Shown here: in pieces, positions 43,223 to 54,750 of the stretch
How positions within the stretch are numbered: the stretch's first letter is position 1
Layout of the letters: each line of letters begins with the position of its first letter
Assembly: GCA_025024175.1 (NCBI GenBank)
Contig: QCXZ01000041.1
Coordinates: 9,667,786 to 9,731,785, forward strand
Source of the DNA: Rhyzopertha dominica
Lineage: Eukaryota > Arthropoda > Insecta > Coleoptera > Bostrichidae
Length of the DNA: 64,000 nt
Direction of reading: 5' to 3'
Position numbers and translations under genes: made by a program
The notes under the pieces: model-generated
The model's database searches: none
What the model was told of the DNA's origin: nothing
What the model saw: the letters and a program-made list of their open reading frames with translations, nothing else

Positions 43223-46200
43223 CTATTGCAAAGGTAACGGGCATAGTTTAACTATAGGCCGTTTAAAGATACCCTGTTGGGTTTTGACAGTAGCAACTCG
43301 CGATACTCCATCTTCACCAGAGTGCAATTCCATGACGCCAGCTAAAGGCCACCGAAGTGGGGCCGTCAATTCATTTTTAATTAAAACTAAACTTCCAATA
43401 GAAATAGGTGAACCTGGCTTGTTCCATTTATGACGCTGTTGCAATGTATGCAGATATTCTGTATGCCATCGAGACCAGAAATCTTGCTGTAAACGAACAA
43501 GCAGTTGCCAACGATCGAGTCTACTGATATTCAGGTTAGTCAAGTCAGAGCAAGGAGGAGCAGTTAACGGTTCCAACGTCAGGAAGTGGCCTGGAGTTAG
43601 AGGCGTCAAGTCATTAGGGTCCGAACTTAAAGGCGTTAGGGGCCTTGAATTCAAAATGGCTTCGATTTGCGTAAAGACCGTGTAAAGTTCTTCATAAGTT
43701 AATATTTGCGAACCAACCACTCGAATAAGATGAGTTTTTACTGCCTTAACTCCTGCCTCCCAGAGGCCGCCCATGTGAGGACTGGAAGGTGGATTAAAAT
43801 GCCAATTCAGTTTTTCATTCTCGGACGCCCCTTGCATCAGCCTACAAAGCTCAGTGTAGGCTCCTCGAAAATTTGTGCCGCAATCACTGTAAATATAATT
43901 ACAGCGTCCCCTTCGAGAAATGAAGCGACGAAGAGCCGCGAGAAATGATTCCGAAGACAAATCAGATGCCAGTTCTAGGTGCACCGCCTTTGTAGCGAAG
44001 CAGACAAAAAGGCACAAGTAAGCCTTTGTAGTTTTAGCTCCACGCGTTTTGCTCATAGTAATGGTAAAAGGTCCAGCAAAATCTACACCGCTACAATTGA
44101 ACGGTTTCACTTCACGAACACGAGGAGAGGGCAGATCTCCCATTAAATGTGTTGAAACTGAAGGCTTAACGCGAAAACACCTTATGCATTGTGATAAACA
44201 TGATCTAATAGCGCGGTTTGACGATAAAATCCAAAATTTTTGAGCAAGCAAATGTGACAATGTTTTCAAACCGGGGTGACAATTTTGAATATGAGTTCTC
44301 TCGATTATCAGCTCTGTTAAACGAGAGCATCGAGGAAGAATGGCGGGATGCATACTCTCATAAGATATATCCGCATGTGATAAGCGCCCGCCCACCCTAA
44401 GGACTCCCCGTTCATCAAGAAATGGGTTTAACTTACGAAGAGGCTTAGGACACAATGATTTTGAACGAAGAGCGTGTATTTCCTTTTCAAAAAAGATAGC
44501 TTGAACTCTTTTCACAAGAAGCATCAATGCCACGAATGTCTTTAGACGGTGGGGAACTGTTTTGATCCAACTCAGAGATACAATCGAATCAGTCCATGCA
44601 ACAATTCTCGTGAAGGTTAGTTCATCCGAGTAAATCTGACGAAGTGTAGCAACTAATTTAGCTAACAGGAATGCACCACACAGCTCTAATCTTGGTATCG
44701 AAATAGTTTTTAAGGGCGCTACCTTCGATTTTGCCATTAGTAGCTGTACATTAACTGTAGAGCCGCAGTGAATGCGAAGATAAGCTACGGCAGCATATCC
44801 CTTTTCAGATGCATCGCAAAACAAATGAAGCTCATAGAAAGCAAGTGAATTGAGGTTCAAATTTCTGGGAATTGTTAAGTGAGATATTAGCCACATCTCT
44901 GACTGAAATCTGGCCCACACACGTTCTATGGCTTCAGGGACCTTGTCATCCCAATCGAGACCCAATGACCACAGCTGCTGTATGATAGATTTGGCCACCA
45001 TAATTAAAGGCGACAAAAATCCGAGGGGATCAAATAACCTGGCAATGTCCGACAAAAGTGAACGTTTGGTGCAATTACTGCTAAATGTGCAGACGCTGTA
45101 TGAGAACGAATCAGTCGCAGGTATCCACTGCAAACCCAAAATTTTTACTGCAATATCATTATCAAAAGGTATAGGAATTTGAGATTGATCTTCCGACAAG
45201 TGTTTTAACAAATTTGGATGATTTGCAGCCCATTTCCTCAATTCAAATCCTCCTTTAGCAAACAATTCAATTAGCTGTTGTTGTGTGGCCAACGCAACTT
45301 CTATTGAGGGAGAACCACTAACGATGTCATCAACATAAATGTCTGATTTCAAAACCTCGGCAGCAAGAGGAAAATTAACAGCTTCGTCTGAAGCTAACTG
45401 ATTAATGGTACGAAGTGCTAAGAAAGGTGCTGAAGAGACTCCGTATGTGACTGTTTTTAATCGAAAGTCCTGGACAGGTTGATCTGGAGACGATCTCCAA
45501 ACTATCCTCTGGTAGTCACAGTGAGATGGCTGTACAAGTATTTGCCTGTACATTTGTTTGATATCAGCAGTGAAAACAATTTTGTGAAGGCGAAAATGTG
45601 ACAGGAGTATGACGATATCTTTTTGCAACTTTGGACCCACCAACAAACAATCATTTAATGAGACACCATTTGCGTCGCGACAAGAAGCATCGAAGACGAC
45701 TCGAAGTTTTGTCGTTGTACTCTCAGGCCGGACGACGCAATGATGCGGTACATAATAACCATCAAAGTTTTTTGGACGTTGAACGATCTCCATGTGTCCA
45801 GAATCTAAATAATTTTGCATGAAATTTGTATAAGCTTCAGAAATAGGCGGATTTTGAGCTAGTTTTCGCTCCAACGAATAGAGGCGACGGAGGGCTATTT
45901 CACGAGATCCAACAAAGTTTTGTTCAGTCTTGAACGGCAACGAAACTACATAGCGACCGTATGTATTACGATACACGGTTTTTTTGAAGATGTTTTCACA
46001 TTCGATATCTTCAGGAGATAACATCGCGACATCTGGTAGATTTTCGATTTCCCAAAATTTTAGCATCGTTTTGTTTAGCGAATTGTCTAGTGTAAGGTGA
46101 AAAGAATTTACCGACGAATGCGAATACAATGACGAATTACCCATTAAGATCCACCCAAATATTGTTTCCATGGCCACCGGTTCACTGAATTTCCCGAAAA

Positions 46201-47956
46201 CTCGACTACATTTTAAAATCCATGGAAAAATCGATGCGCCTAAAAGCATGTCGATTTTGCCTGGTCTATCAAAGGATGAATCCGAAAATTTTATATTCAC
46301 AAGATGTTTCCATTGTGAAGTATTTAGTCGAGTATTTGGCATTAAACCGCAAATTTGTGGAACGAGTACAAAATCCATACGATATGATGGATCAGTTTGA
46401 GCAATGGGACGGACGATGCATGTGGTTTGACCTCGAGGTATTGACGAAGGCAGGTCGGATGTATCTTGTCCCATTACGTATAAAGGAACATCAATCGAAT
46501 TTCTGCGTAACTTTAAACGATGAAAGCATCTTTCAGTCAAAATATTTGTTTGGCTTCCAGAATCCAATAAGGCCCTTACTACATGAGGGTGCCCTTGCGA
46601 GTCAAGAACCTCCAATTGTACTGTCGCTAAGATGACTGAACATGCATTCGAAGAACACTGCAATGGAGTGCTTGTAGAAACAAAAAGATTGGTGGGAGGA
46701 TCTATACGACGATCCGCTTCAAAACAAACTTCACTAGGGCCTACGGTATCTGGTATCGGCTCTTGTGGTGATTGAGGTGCGAAATGAAGTAAGGTATGGT
46801 GTTTCGAGTGACACACCTTACACGACGACGACGAAGAACAATTTTTTGTCATGTGGTTAGATCTCAAACAATTGTAACACAATCCTTTCTGTTTAGCTAA
46901 TTGATATCGATCGAAGGGGGATATCTTCTTTAAGATGGGACATTTGTAGATCGAATGATCTGAAGAACAAACCGAACAATTCTGTGACGAGTCAACACTT
47001 TGGGTTACCAAAGTAGAAACGTGCGAGTGACCTTTCAAAGGTGACGAAAGTCGTTTGCTTGAGGGTAACGAATCGAGAGATTTACAATGATTTTTCAAAA
47101 ACTTTATCAAAAGGGCTAAATTTGGAATTTCCTCAGAGGAAGATGTCAATTCAAACTGCCGACGGGTTTCATTATCTAGCTTATCCAGTAAAAGCGTAAC
47201 CAGAATAAAATCCCATTGATCTGTGGGAAGACCAATTAGTTTAAGCGCCTGAATATTCTCCGAAAACGAATCAATTAAATTACGAAGATTTTTGGCAGAT
47301 TCATCTCTCAAGGTGGGTAAATTTTGAATTTCCCTCCAATAAAATGTTGCTAAGCTTCGAGTATTGTTATAGCGTTCTAACAGCGATGAGTAAACAACTG
47401 GATAGTTATCGTTGGTCATTGGCAACGTTTTTGCAAGCGTTAATGGTTCCTTCTTTAGAGAAGAAATCAGATATTGAAAACGTTCAATGTTTGAGAGAGA
47501 AGCGTTATTATGTATCATTGAGGAAAACATATCTCGATAAGTAGGCCACATTCGCAAGTTACCGTCAAACTCCGGCAAATTAACTTTTGGCAATTTTACA
47601 GTTGAGTGTGAAGCAGCGTTTGGAGCTACTCTTTCGATTTCATGTCGCGTTGGACGCGTTTTTTCAAAAAGTTGTTCGTACCGCGACAAAACGTAATAAT
47701 AATCGTTATCAAACGTTTTGCGAATTCTATCTTCTGCTTCAAAGTCAGGTTCCCTCTGAGCTGATAAGTTTGTCAAAATTGAAACGTGTAACTGTTGAAA
47801 TTCTTCATACAATGAATTAACAGTAGAAAATCTAGCCTTAAACAAGCTTTTACTCAAAGGATTGGCATCTGCATTTTCAGCGAGATTTTTTGTTTCTTCC
47901 ATCCGATTAACAACAACGTTTCGACAAGCTACTAATTGTAATTGTTTCGCGGTCAT
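43223..47956 (-). CDS. BEL/Pao gag-pol polyprotein with in-frame RNase H deletion
   Basis: The open frame runs 1584 codons back to 47977, but the first ATG is codon 8 (47956), which gives the usual 'MTAKQLQLVACRNVVV' start; 1577 residues. Positions below use the 1584 count. Gag DUF1759-like region about 130-300 ('LPEFDGN'); zinc knuckles 334-346 and 367-380 (CYNC..NH....C) with a further CKVCHSKHH; aspartic protease 'LLDSGSQTN' (D472); RT 'FTADIKQMY' (D805) and 'YVDD' (881-884); RNase H 'FCDAS' (D1055), 'PRLELCG' (E1098), 'AWTDS' (D1130); integrase zinc finger H1229, H1234, C1264, C1267; integrase core D1299, D1365, E1407; C-terminal 'LVLIKNE' domain. After 'PHRLKTFVA' (1150) the RNase H end with its last acidic residue and the following linker are missing, with the frame kept. 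Function: capsid, replication and integration of the element. RNase H is probably inactive. Confidence 0.95.
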   Translation of the reverse strand: MTAKQLQLVACRNVVVNRMEETKNLAENADANPLSKSLFKARFSTVNSLYEEFQQLHVSILTNLSAQREPDFEAEDRIRKTFDNDYYYVLSRYEQLFEKTRPTRHEIERVAPNAASHSTVKLPKVNLPEFDGNLRMWPTYRDMFSSMIHNNASLSNIERFQYLISSLKKEPLTLAKTLPMTNDNYPVVYSSLLERYNNTRSLATFYWREIQNLPTLRDESAKNLRNLIDSFSENIQALKLIGLPTDQWDFILVTLLLDKLDNETRRQFELTSSSEEIPNLALLIKFLKNHCKSLDSLPSSKRLSSPLKGHSHVSTLVTQSVDSSQNCSVCSSDHSIYKCPILKKISPFDRYQLAKQKGLCYNCLRSNHMTKNCSSSSSCKVCHSKHHTLLHFAPQSPQEPIPDTVGPSEVCFEADRRIDPPTNLFVSTSTPLQCSSNACSVILATVQLEVLDSQGHPHVVRALLDSGSQTNILTERCFHRLKLRRNSIDVPLYVMGQDTSDLPSSIPRGQTTCIVRPIAQTDPSYRMDFVLVPQICGLMPNTRLNTSQWKHLVNIKFSDSSFDRPGKIDMLLGASIFPWILKCSRVFGKFSEPVAMETIFGWILMGNSSLYSHSSVNSFHLTLDNSLNKTMLKFWEIENLPDVAMLSPEDIECENIFKKTVYRNTYGRYVVSLPFKTEQNFVGSREIALRRLYSLERKLAQNPPISEAYTNFMQNYLDSGHMEIVQRPKNFDGYYVPHHCVVRPESTTTKLRVVFDASCRDANGVSLNDCLLVGPKLQKDIVILLSHFRLHKIVFTADIKQMYRQILVQPSHCDYQRIVWRSSPDQPVQDFRLKTVTYGVSSAPFLALRTINQLASDEAVNFPLAAEVLKSDIYVDDIVSGSPSIEVALATQQQLIELFAKGGFELRKWAANHPNLLKHLSEDQSQIPIPFDNDIAVKILGLQWIPATDSFSYSVCTFSSNCTKRSLLSDIARLFDPLGFLSPLIMVAKSIIQQLWSLGLDWDDKVPEAIERVWARFQSEMWLISHLTIPRNLNLNSLAFYELHLFCDASEKGYAAVAYLRIHCGSTVNVQLLMAKSKVAPLKTISIPRLELCGAFLLAKLVATLRQIYSDELTFTRIVAWTDSIVSLSWIKTVPHRLKTFVALMLLVKRVQAIFFEKEIHALRSKSLCPKPLRKLNPFLDERGVLRVGGRLSHADISYESMHPAILPRCSRLTELIIERTHIQNCHPGLKTLSHLLAQKFWILSSNRAIRSCLSQCIRCFRVKPSVSTHLMGDLPSPRVREVKPFNCSGVDFAGPFTITMSKTRGAKTTKAYLCLFVCFATKAVHLELASDLSSESFLAALRRFISRRGRCNYIYSDCGTNFRGAYTELCRLMQGASENEKLNWHFNPPSSPHMGGLWEAGVKAVKTHLIRVVGSQILTYEELYTVFTQIEAILNSRPLTPLSSDPNDLTPLTPGHFLTLEPLTAPPCSDLTNLNISRLDRWQLLVRLQQDFWSRWHTEYLHTLQQRHKWNKPGSPISIGSLVLIKNELTAPLRWPLAGVMELHSGEDGVSRVATVKTQQGIFKRPIVKLCPLPLQ

Positions 47957-48242
47957 TGCATTTACTAATTCAAGCAATCGAGTAAACAGAACCGGTGTTC
48001 ATTCAAAAAACGGGGTACAAGAAACTATAGATAAAACGAGAGAGCGATACGGTTTGGCCGGCCCGGACGACAGCACGGCGACACGATTAACAGGATTTCA
48101 ATTCAATTTCTAATAGCTTTGCAATAGCGTCAAGATGTACAACAAATAATAAGTGCGAATGTTACAACAACGAAATCAAATAGCGAATACTATTAGCGCA
48201 ATTAGTGCAATCAGATCCGGCTCGATAAAGGACCAAAATTTA
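47957..48242 (-). other. BEL/Pao 5' leader
   Basis: 286 bp between the 5' LTR and the first ATG on the minus strand. It contains the primer-binding site next to the LTR and a TGA in the gag frame just upstream of codon 1, which rules out a longer in-frame start. Confidence 0.8.
48216..48235 (-). other. BEL/Pao primer-binding site
   Basis: Minus strand TGGTCCTTTATCGAGCCG begins with TGG, the complement of a tRNA CCA end, 7 nt inside the 5' LTR. The matching tRNA was not identified. Confidence 0.7.
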
Positions 48243-48642
48243 TGTTCACGTAGGGCTCAAAATGAGCTCCGTTAACGCTTACCAAATGACAACAAATCGG
48301 CTCAGGCACTTACCTTAGTGTAAGATGGGGTGAGTGTGAGGGTGTGTTTGTTGCATGCGTGTGTGTGTGGACTTGATGCACTAGCTGGCACGTCTATAGC
48401 TGCGAAGATGCGATCGAACGATGTATACGTGTGTGCTTCAAAAACAACTCAAACTAACTAACTTCTTGATGCTCCGTGATTCTTCGCGCACGACGAAGGA
48501 GTCAGGAAAAAAAAAGGAATGGAACTAGGTACCCTAAATAAGTGCCCGAAAAACCAAACTAAATAAGCCAATTAATTGAAAATTAACAAAATGTTGATCC
48601 TTGTTATCGAACAAATACGAAAAACTATAAAATTCTCTAACA
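48243..48642 (-). repeat. BEL/Pao 5' LTR
   Basis: 400 bp, upstream of the minus-strand coding frame, presumably containing the promoter. No N bases, unlike its partner. Confidence 0.95.
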
Positions 48643-48647
48643 TACTG

Positions 48648-49841
48648 TATATGTAAAATGTAAAAGTGGTTTACGGAATCAATGTTGTAATTATGATTGG
48701 AAGTCTAAATTTTGTGTAAATGGACAAATAAATTTGGGTACATAATCACTTAGTAGTAAAAGGTAAAGAAAGAGTAAATTCACAACGACCCACTACTAGA
48801 AAAACACACCTGGTAATGAAATAAACCTAAGCTGATACCCAATAGTCTCTAAAAAATATTAAGAGAAAAGATAGAAGCCATTATTTCTGCACTAAGTTTT
48901 AATATTTTTCACGATAACCCTCCTCTAGGGGTATCATAAAACTATCACTTTGTAGAACCGTACCAAATCTCTTATTTACTTTAGATGGCCCGAGACCCAG
49001 ATTAAAGGTATACACTGAGCTTGAAAAACGAGTTTACATTATATATTGTATTATATTATAAACAATTATTGCTAAAAAAGCACTTACGACAAACAAAAAT
49101 AAACTGAAAACTGTGGAGGAATAAATAGCCAAAAATGTGTCGTTTAAGGTTTTTGGCTTAGAACCAAACGAAACCTGCTATCAGGAATGGCCATTTAAAT
49201 TTTTGGCTGGTACTGATTTCTTTATAAGCAAAAAACTTTAAAAAAATCGCAAACTAAAGAAATCGGAGTTTTCAACGCTTATCACCCAATATATCGCAAA
49301 CTACCGGTCGTATCAAGTAAAACTTTTTTTTGTAGGAAAGCAGAAACACTGGTGCTCTTATTGCTGTTAAGAAAATTTAAATACATTGTTTGCTTTTTAT
49401 CTGGCATTGTGAAATATCTGAAATTTTAGTTTGTATGTACTGCTATATTCGACCTGCGAGAAACTTTTTTATTATTTAAAATATGTGTACATATGCTGCG
49501 TATGAATTGTAGAGAAAGCTTTGGAGAAGTGTTTGGTGAAAAAAATATCTTCATGCGAGCTTTATTTTTTGTGATATGATTTTTTCTTTGTGTTAACGCA
49601 TATTGCAGGTGCCGCGGGCTAGCGGGCCTGATGCGCTACAGCGCTACAGCCTTGGCGAATTGCTGTATTTACCGGTAGTGTGCAGACAACCGCGGCAAAT
49701 TGTTTTGAGAGCGTATTTTGCCACTAGACTTTTGTATTTGTTTATATGTCATATTATTTCATTATCGTGTATGTAATGGAGGTAAGGCAGTAAGGATTTT
49801 AATACAACTGTCGCTGCAGTGTAGCCAAACTTTTACTTTAA
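48648..49841. other. AT-rich spacer
   Basis: No coding motif or repeat end recognised. A GC-rich patch near 49610-49660 includes GCGCTACA repeated twice. Confidence 0.4.
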
Positions 49842-51063
49842 TAATGGGGTGCCTAATTTGTAATAAAGCTGTGGATACCAATGACGTGATTGTTGTACAG
49901 AATCCAATACGGCAGGGTTTGCCTTTTTAGTTATACAACAAAATATTAGTGATGGTAGGCACACCAGCGATGACGGCGATTATCCTGGTACATTTCGAAT
50001 ACGTGTAACTCGTCTTCATTTGATATTAGACGAATGTGTTTAATATGTCATCATACTAGTAAGAAAAATCGAAAGGATCTGATATCCGTGCAAACAGATA
50101 AAATTTTAAATGATTAACAAATTAATGATGCTTATCTTTTTTTACGAGTAAAATTTGTTTGCTGAGAAGTGTTTATACATATGTTCAAGTTTAGAACAAA
50201 TGCTTGTCAAAAAAATAAACGCAAAAATTTTATTGTAATTGCTTCACTTAAGAACTGGTCGTTCAACGTACGACAAAATAATAACAGTTGCTAAAGAAAT
50301 AGATGATATCACAATGATTTCAAAATTAATCGGCTTTGAAGACTTCTTTGTTTACAATGCTAAGTATCGTTGCTAAGCGGTTGCTAGGAAAACTGTACGA
50401 TTTTTTTTTAGCGTACGTAATAGGTATCTTACATTGATCGCAGACGATGTATTTTTAGGTATTTACAGTAGTGGTCGTAGGTAAACATGTTTATGGTACT
50501 TTACATTGTAAGTAAAAAGGTCTTCATAGCCGATTAATTTTGAAATCATTGTGATAGCATCTCTTTCTTTACGGTCCGTTGCTAGGAAAACTGTATGATT
50601 TTTTACCAAGCTGGGCGATTTTTTTACCATTCGTAATAGGTATCTCACATTGATTGCAGACGATGTATTCTTAAGTATTTGCAGTAGTGGTCGTAGGTAA
50701 AGTATAGTACGTAAAAGGTACTGTAATGCAATTACGCGCTCTTAGAATTACGCGTCATGCGTAACATTTTTATTCGTGTGTAAAATGCTTTTTACAGCAA
50801 TTATAACGTAATATACTATTAAGTCATTATATATCAAAACTAAATGTAAGAGCTCAAAAAAACCGCAATAGAAAATGAAGGCTTCTACGACAAGTGCAAA
50901 ATCAACCATATCTAGTAGTGGGGAAAACTGTTTTAGCAAAGAAAACATTTCTCAAGAGGAAGCAATACATATTCTGCATAAAGCTGCAAGTACGAGTATA
51001 CTAAGGAAAGATGTGGAAGAATTTCAACAAGAAAGTAACATTTTCCGGCTCCTACTGAAATAA
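49842..51063 (+). pseudogene. Rearranged pseudogene of a multicopy arthropod ORF with Cys-rich N-terminus
   Basis: 49842 onward reads 'MGCLICNKAVDTNDVIVVQN', with eroded continuation, then near 50035-50095 'YTSKKNRKDLISVQTD'-like words. This C..C ... V-V ... Y-T/S-K-K-N pattern belongs to an arthropod multicopy ORF family that I know only as uncharacterised. 50250-50370 gives 'YDKIITVAKEIDDITMISKL', 'IGFEDFFVYNAKY'. The same peptide occurs inverted on the minus strand at 50500-50600 ('RDAITMISKLIGYEDLFTYN'). 50372-50485 is repeated directly at 50578-50700. A 62-codon frame at 50875..51063 begins 'MKASTTSAKSTISSSGENCF'. The locus is a scrambled set of pieces; family function unknown. Confidence 0.5.
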
Positions 51064-54000
51064 ATTATTCAAGTTTTGTCAAACAAGTGCCTGAAAGAGT
51101 GCTGATTTTATTTTTGTGACTAATAGACAAGTCGCTTTATAATGATGCAGATGTTCCAATAAGTCGCAAAGCGGTTATTCCTTGCAATATAGTTATGGGT
51201 CTTTACAACAGAAAATTCAAACTTAACGTATTTCATGTTGGTTTAGCGTTGTACATTCATCATGCAACTCGCAACAAAAAGGTTTTAAATACTTAAAATA
51301 CTTCTGCTTTGAAAAATAAAACAGCCGGACGATGACCGCCTTATTGGTAAATTTGTTTGCACAATAAAGTTGCATAAAGTAGTAAACAAGTGTTGAATTA
51401 TTTGAAAATAGAGTACCACATAGAAATGGTCTAAACCATACAAAGGATTAAAGCAGATCTGCGTTGCTTGTCAACATTGTCCGCCCGTAAACCCGTAGTA
51501 AACGCCGTTTACTAAACGGTACGCAGACCTAGGAGCCGTGGCTAGAGCTCAGCGCAAACGGTCATCGAAACATAAAAAAATCATAACGTAAAAGCTATAG
51601 CACTTACCTGCGTATTTTTTTCATTAAAAACTGCTATATACCTTAATTTCATTTTCTCTCGCTCAAAGTATACGCAACTTCCCTTAATATAAAAGTTTCT
51701 CGCATGTCGAAGTACGTACTATCTCAAACACCTAAGTTCTGACTGTTAATTAATTTTAGCCTAGTTTTATCAAATATTCAGGTTATAATTATAAACCAAT
51801 GGAAGCGCACTGATATTTTCTTTCGTTTGAAAAAAATCTATTGTTGTATGTTTTTTAGTTTCTGAGATATCGCGCAATAAGTATTACAAAGCACAAATTT
51901 CAAAAATAATTATTTTCTAGATTTTTTGCAAATATAAAAGGATGGTACCAGTAAAAAATGTCGTAAATTATATGTCCCTACGGAAAATTATATGACGAAC
52001 ACAGCCATGTATGTTTCAACTGGTTCTAAGCTAATTTTTATTATCTCGTTAAATAAGCTTCTTTTTCGCATGCATTTCCTCCACTATAGTTAGTTTCATA
52101 TGTTTTAAGTATGCCACCCTTAAACGCATTTGTTGAAAGAGTTCTTTACGAATGAATAAGAAGTGCATAAATATCGACAAAAGGACATGAACAAGGCTTG
52201 TTTGTTTAATTATATGTAGCTTCAAAATTCGTCCTGTGTTTTATCAAATAGAGGTGACAACTCCGCTTTGGAAAAAAATCGCAAATGTTAGCCAAATATA
52301 CAACTCTATTGTAGCGCAACTTCTTCTCGCTCTCAAAACTATGCAGTTACCGCTTTGTTTCGTAATCAATTCAAGTATTGGTCTTGCTGCCAATTCATAT
52401 CGCACATGTTCAGCTGTCGAACCGATTAATACCCAATTCAACAAATCCGCATGACTTTCAACATTTCCGATTAGCCCAATTTAAAATCGATGCTACAAGA
52501 TTGATCACCTCTTCCTGATCTTTCGCTGATTAACCCCCGGCACCTACCCCTTAACCAGGGTCGCCCACCCCGGTCACAATGTGGCCAGAAGGCGGAACGC
52601 GCCCCTTGTGCGTTGCATCTGTCACGAAGTAGCGGACGCCACCTATTTTTAGTAGTGAATAGCTCCGGAGGCATACGTATGAAAATAATGTACGAAAATA
52701 GCGGCGCTGAAAATCGGTTAAATCACGTTTTGTGCCAAAAAACGTACAACGGATCGAAGTTGTCGTCTGTCATCGCTATTCTTAGAGCGCGAATTTCACT
52801 AATAAAATTTTTCATGCCCCGGGGTGCATTTGTTCGTTTATTTTTCAGAGTCTCGGGTAATCAGCACGGCCACGGTCGACGCATTTTTTGGCAGCTGGAC
52901 TGCATGTTCGTTATCACTCAGTGGTGTGACATAATGGTTTCTAGAAAAAAATAAACCTTCAAGTTATGCAAAATCGCACGTGGTCACATCCATAACTTCT
53001 AAATGCTGCGACGCTGTTTAAAAGCAGATTTCCAGCTATAATAATATAGCAAATAACCTAACACCTCTGTAATAATTGTACCATTATCAATAAAAAATAC
53101 AGTTAAAATCCCTTCAAGATTAATAACCATCGCTTCAAAATACTGTTAACATTTAACATAAACCAAAAATAATTAGATGAAAAATAAATGTGGCGATTAA
53201 AATCAAGTAGTTTGTTAATGGTATTTCTTTCGAGTAGCTGGCAATGTCGCCGAGAGACTCCGACTGTAACTATGACAGTAAGTTGTGATACTGGTTGTGT
53301 AACGTACAGCACACTCGGGTTCATAACAATTCAAGCATTTTACTTTAAACTTCCGATTTAACCAGTAATATTTCTAGTTTTTAACATTTTTATTGGAGAG
53401 TAATAATAAACGTCATTCATGTCAAATTTCTAGTTTTTGGATATCTTCTTTACTTAAATACTTTAGGAAAATTATAACCCATAAAGTCAAGTTTACAAAA
53501 ATTCAATCACTGATAGTTTAGCAGTCCGTTAAAGCATTACTTGAAATTAGTAAAGATGAATTGACACTAGCTAGCAGCAATTTATATATCAATGTTAATG
53601 AAACAGCGTCACTATATTGTGGATAAGTCTTAATGACTGAAAAAATCGTAAATGAAAATGAACCAGGCAAACCATACTTACTTACAACCTGGTCTCTATC
53701 ACAATATTTCTTCACAAAAATGGAATTCCCTCTGAAGTTTTTTGTGTTTTTATCTAATGCAGCTACATATATGCATCGTATGTCAAAAGTATGAACTAAC
53801 AGAGTTATTTCTGTAAATGTAAACTATACATCAAAAGTTTGTTTGTTAATTTACATTTACAGTAGTTAACTTTGTCACTGGTAGCGTAAATTTTTTTAAA
53901 TGGATACCTCGTGATTTTCACCGATTTGTAGTGCTCCTTTTATTTCTATGAAAAATTCGTGTTTAAAAAAAACGAAAAAGTGCGTTATCAGAGCAGGTTC

Positions 54001-54149
54001 TTCAGATTCCAATACTGGTTTTTATCTTTTGATGGTATTTTTAATGCTTCTAATACGCTATTCACTTAAATAAATCATTACATCAAATACAATGCCCTTC
54101 AGTTTAGTAATATACTAGTCTACTAGAGAAATTGCGCAATGAATTTTAC
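51064..54149. other. Long spacer; GC-rich part 52530-52960
   Basis: No supported gene. 52530-52960 is GC-rich (CCCCGGCACCTACCCC; GGTCGCCCACCCCGGTC) with open frames on both strands but no recognisable domain. It is a candidate exon or regulatory island. Confidence 0.35.
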
Positions 54150-54750
54150 AGCTAATTGAGCGGTTATTTCTTATATACCCGACTTTTTAAAAGATCCGAA
54201 GAAAAANTCCAATGGATTTAAATCAGGCGACCTAATAGGCCATTTTTTAGTTCTACGACGTTCTGTCCACCTACCTGCTAAACTGTTATCCAGATACAAG
54301 TGTAAACATATTAGGTACATATTAGTACATATTAGCATAGATATCTGCTATTACTATTACGTTTATAAAGTATGAACCTGTAATGTGTTGCCCAATAATA
54401 CTGGTTTACACATTTAGTTGCTGATAGATAATATTATGTATCATGTTCCATTGTCCTTTTTACAAATCCATCTTAACAATCATAGCTTCGTCTGAAAAAT
54501 TTATAGGGTTGGTGACATTAAAACAATCGACGACTGACTAACACATAGCTTGATCATCATTTGGAGCCGATTTCGGACGTTTTGATCTTAGGATATCTTT
54601 TGCATGTTTAGTTTCCTTAAATTATTTAACTAACTTGAAAACTGTGAACTTATTGAATAGACAACAAACATCCTGGTGTGAATGTTGTTGATCTCTATAG
54701 CATGCAATCATTAGGAATTCAATTCATTCAGTTTCACTAAGTTTCACCAT
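54150..54750 (-). pseudogene. Mariner/IS630-family transposase, heavily decayed but nearly full length
   Basis: Minus strand from ATG at 54750: 'MVKLSETE' and, after a stop, 'IEFLMIACYRDQQHSHQDVC' (first helix-turn-helix), 'FTVFKLVK', 'FKETKHAKDILRSKRPKSAP' (linker with the GRPKSA-like basic motif), 'INFSDEAMI' (first catalytic Asp region), 'SIIGQHITGSYF' and, near 54190-54270, 'RSPDLNPL'-like and 'FFFGSFKKSGI' words in shifting frames (third acidic site region). Many stops and an N at 54207. Terminal repeats were not identified. It differs in wording from the element at 1350-3012 but belongs to the same broad class. Confidence 0.7.

Larger units (their letters stand above)
42786..48647 (-). 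mobile_element. BEL/Pao LTR retrotransposon, nearly intact, with 5-bp target duplication
   Basis: Two 400-bp LTRs flank one long gag-pol frame on the minus strand. TACTG is duplicated immediately outside both LTRs (42786-42790 and 48643-48647). The LTRs begin TGTTCACG and end TCTCTAACA in plus orientation, and look identical apart from three N bases at 42997, 42998 and 43003, so insertion is recent. There is no envelope-like frame. It is much younger than the rest of the window. Confidence 0.97.
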
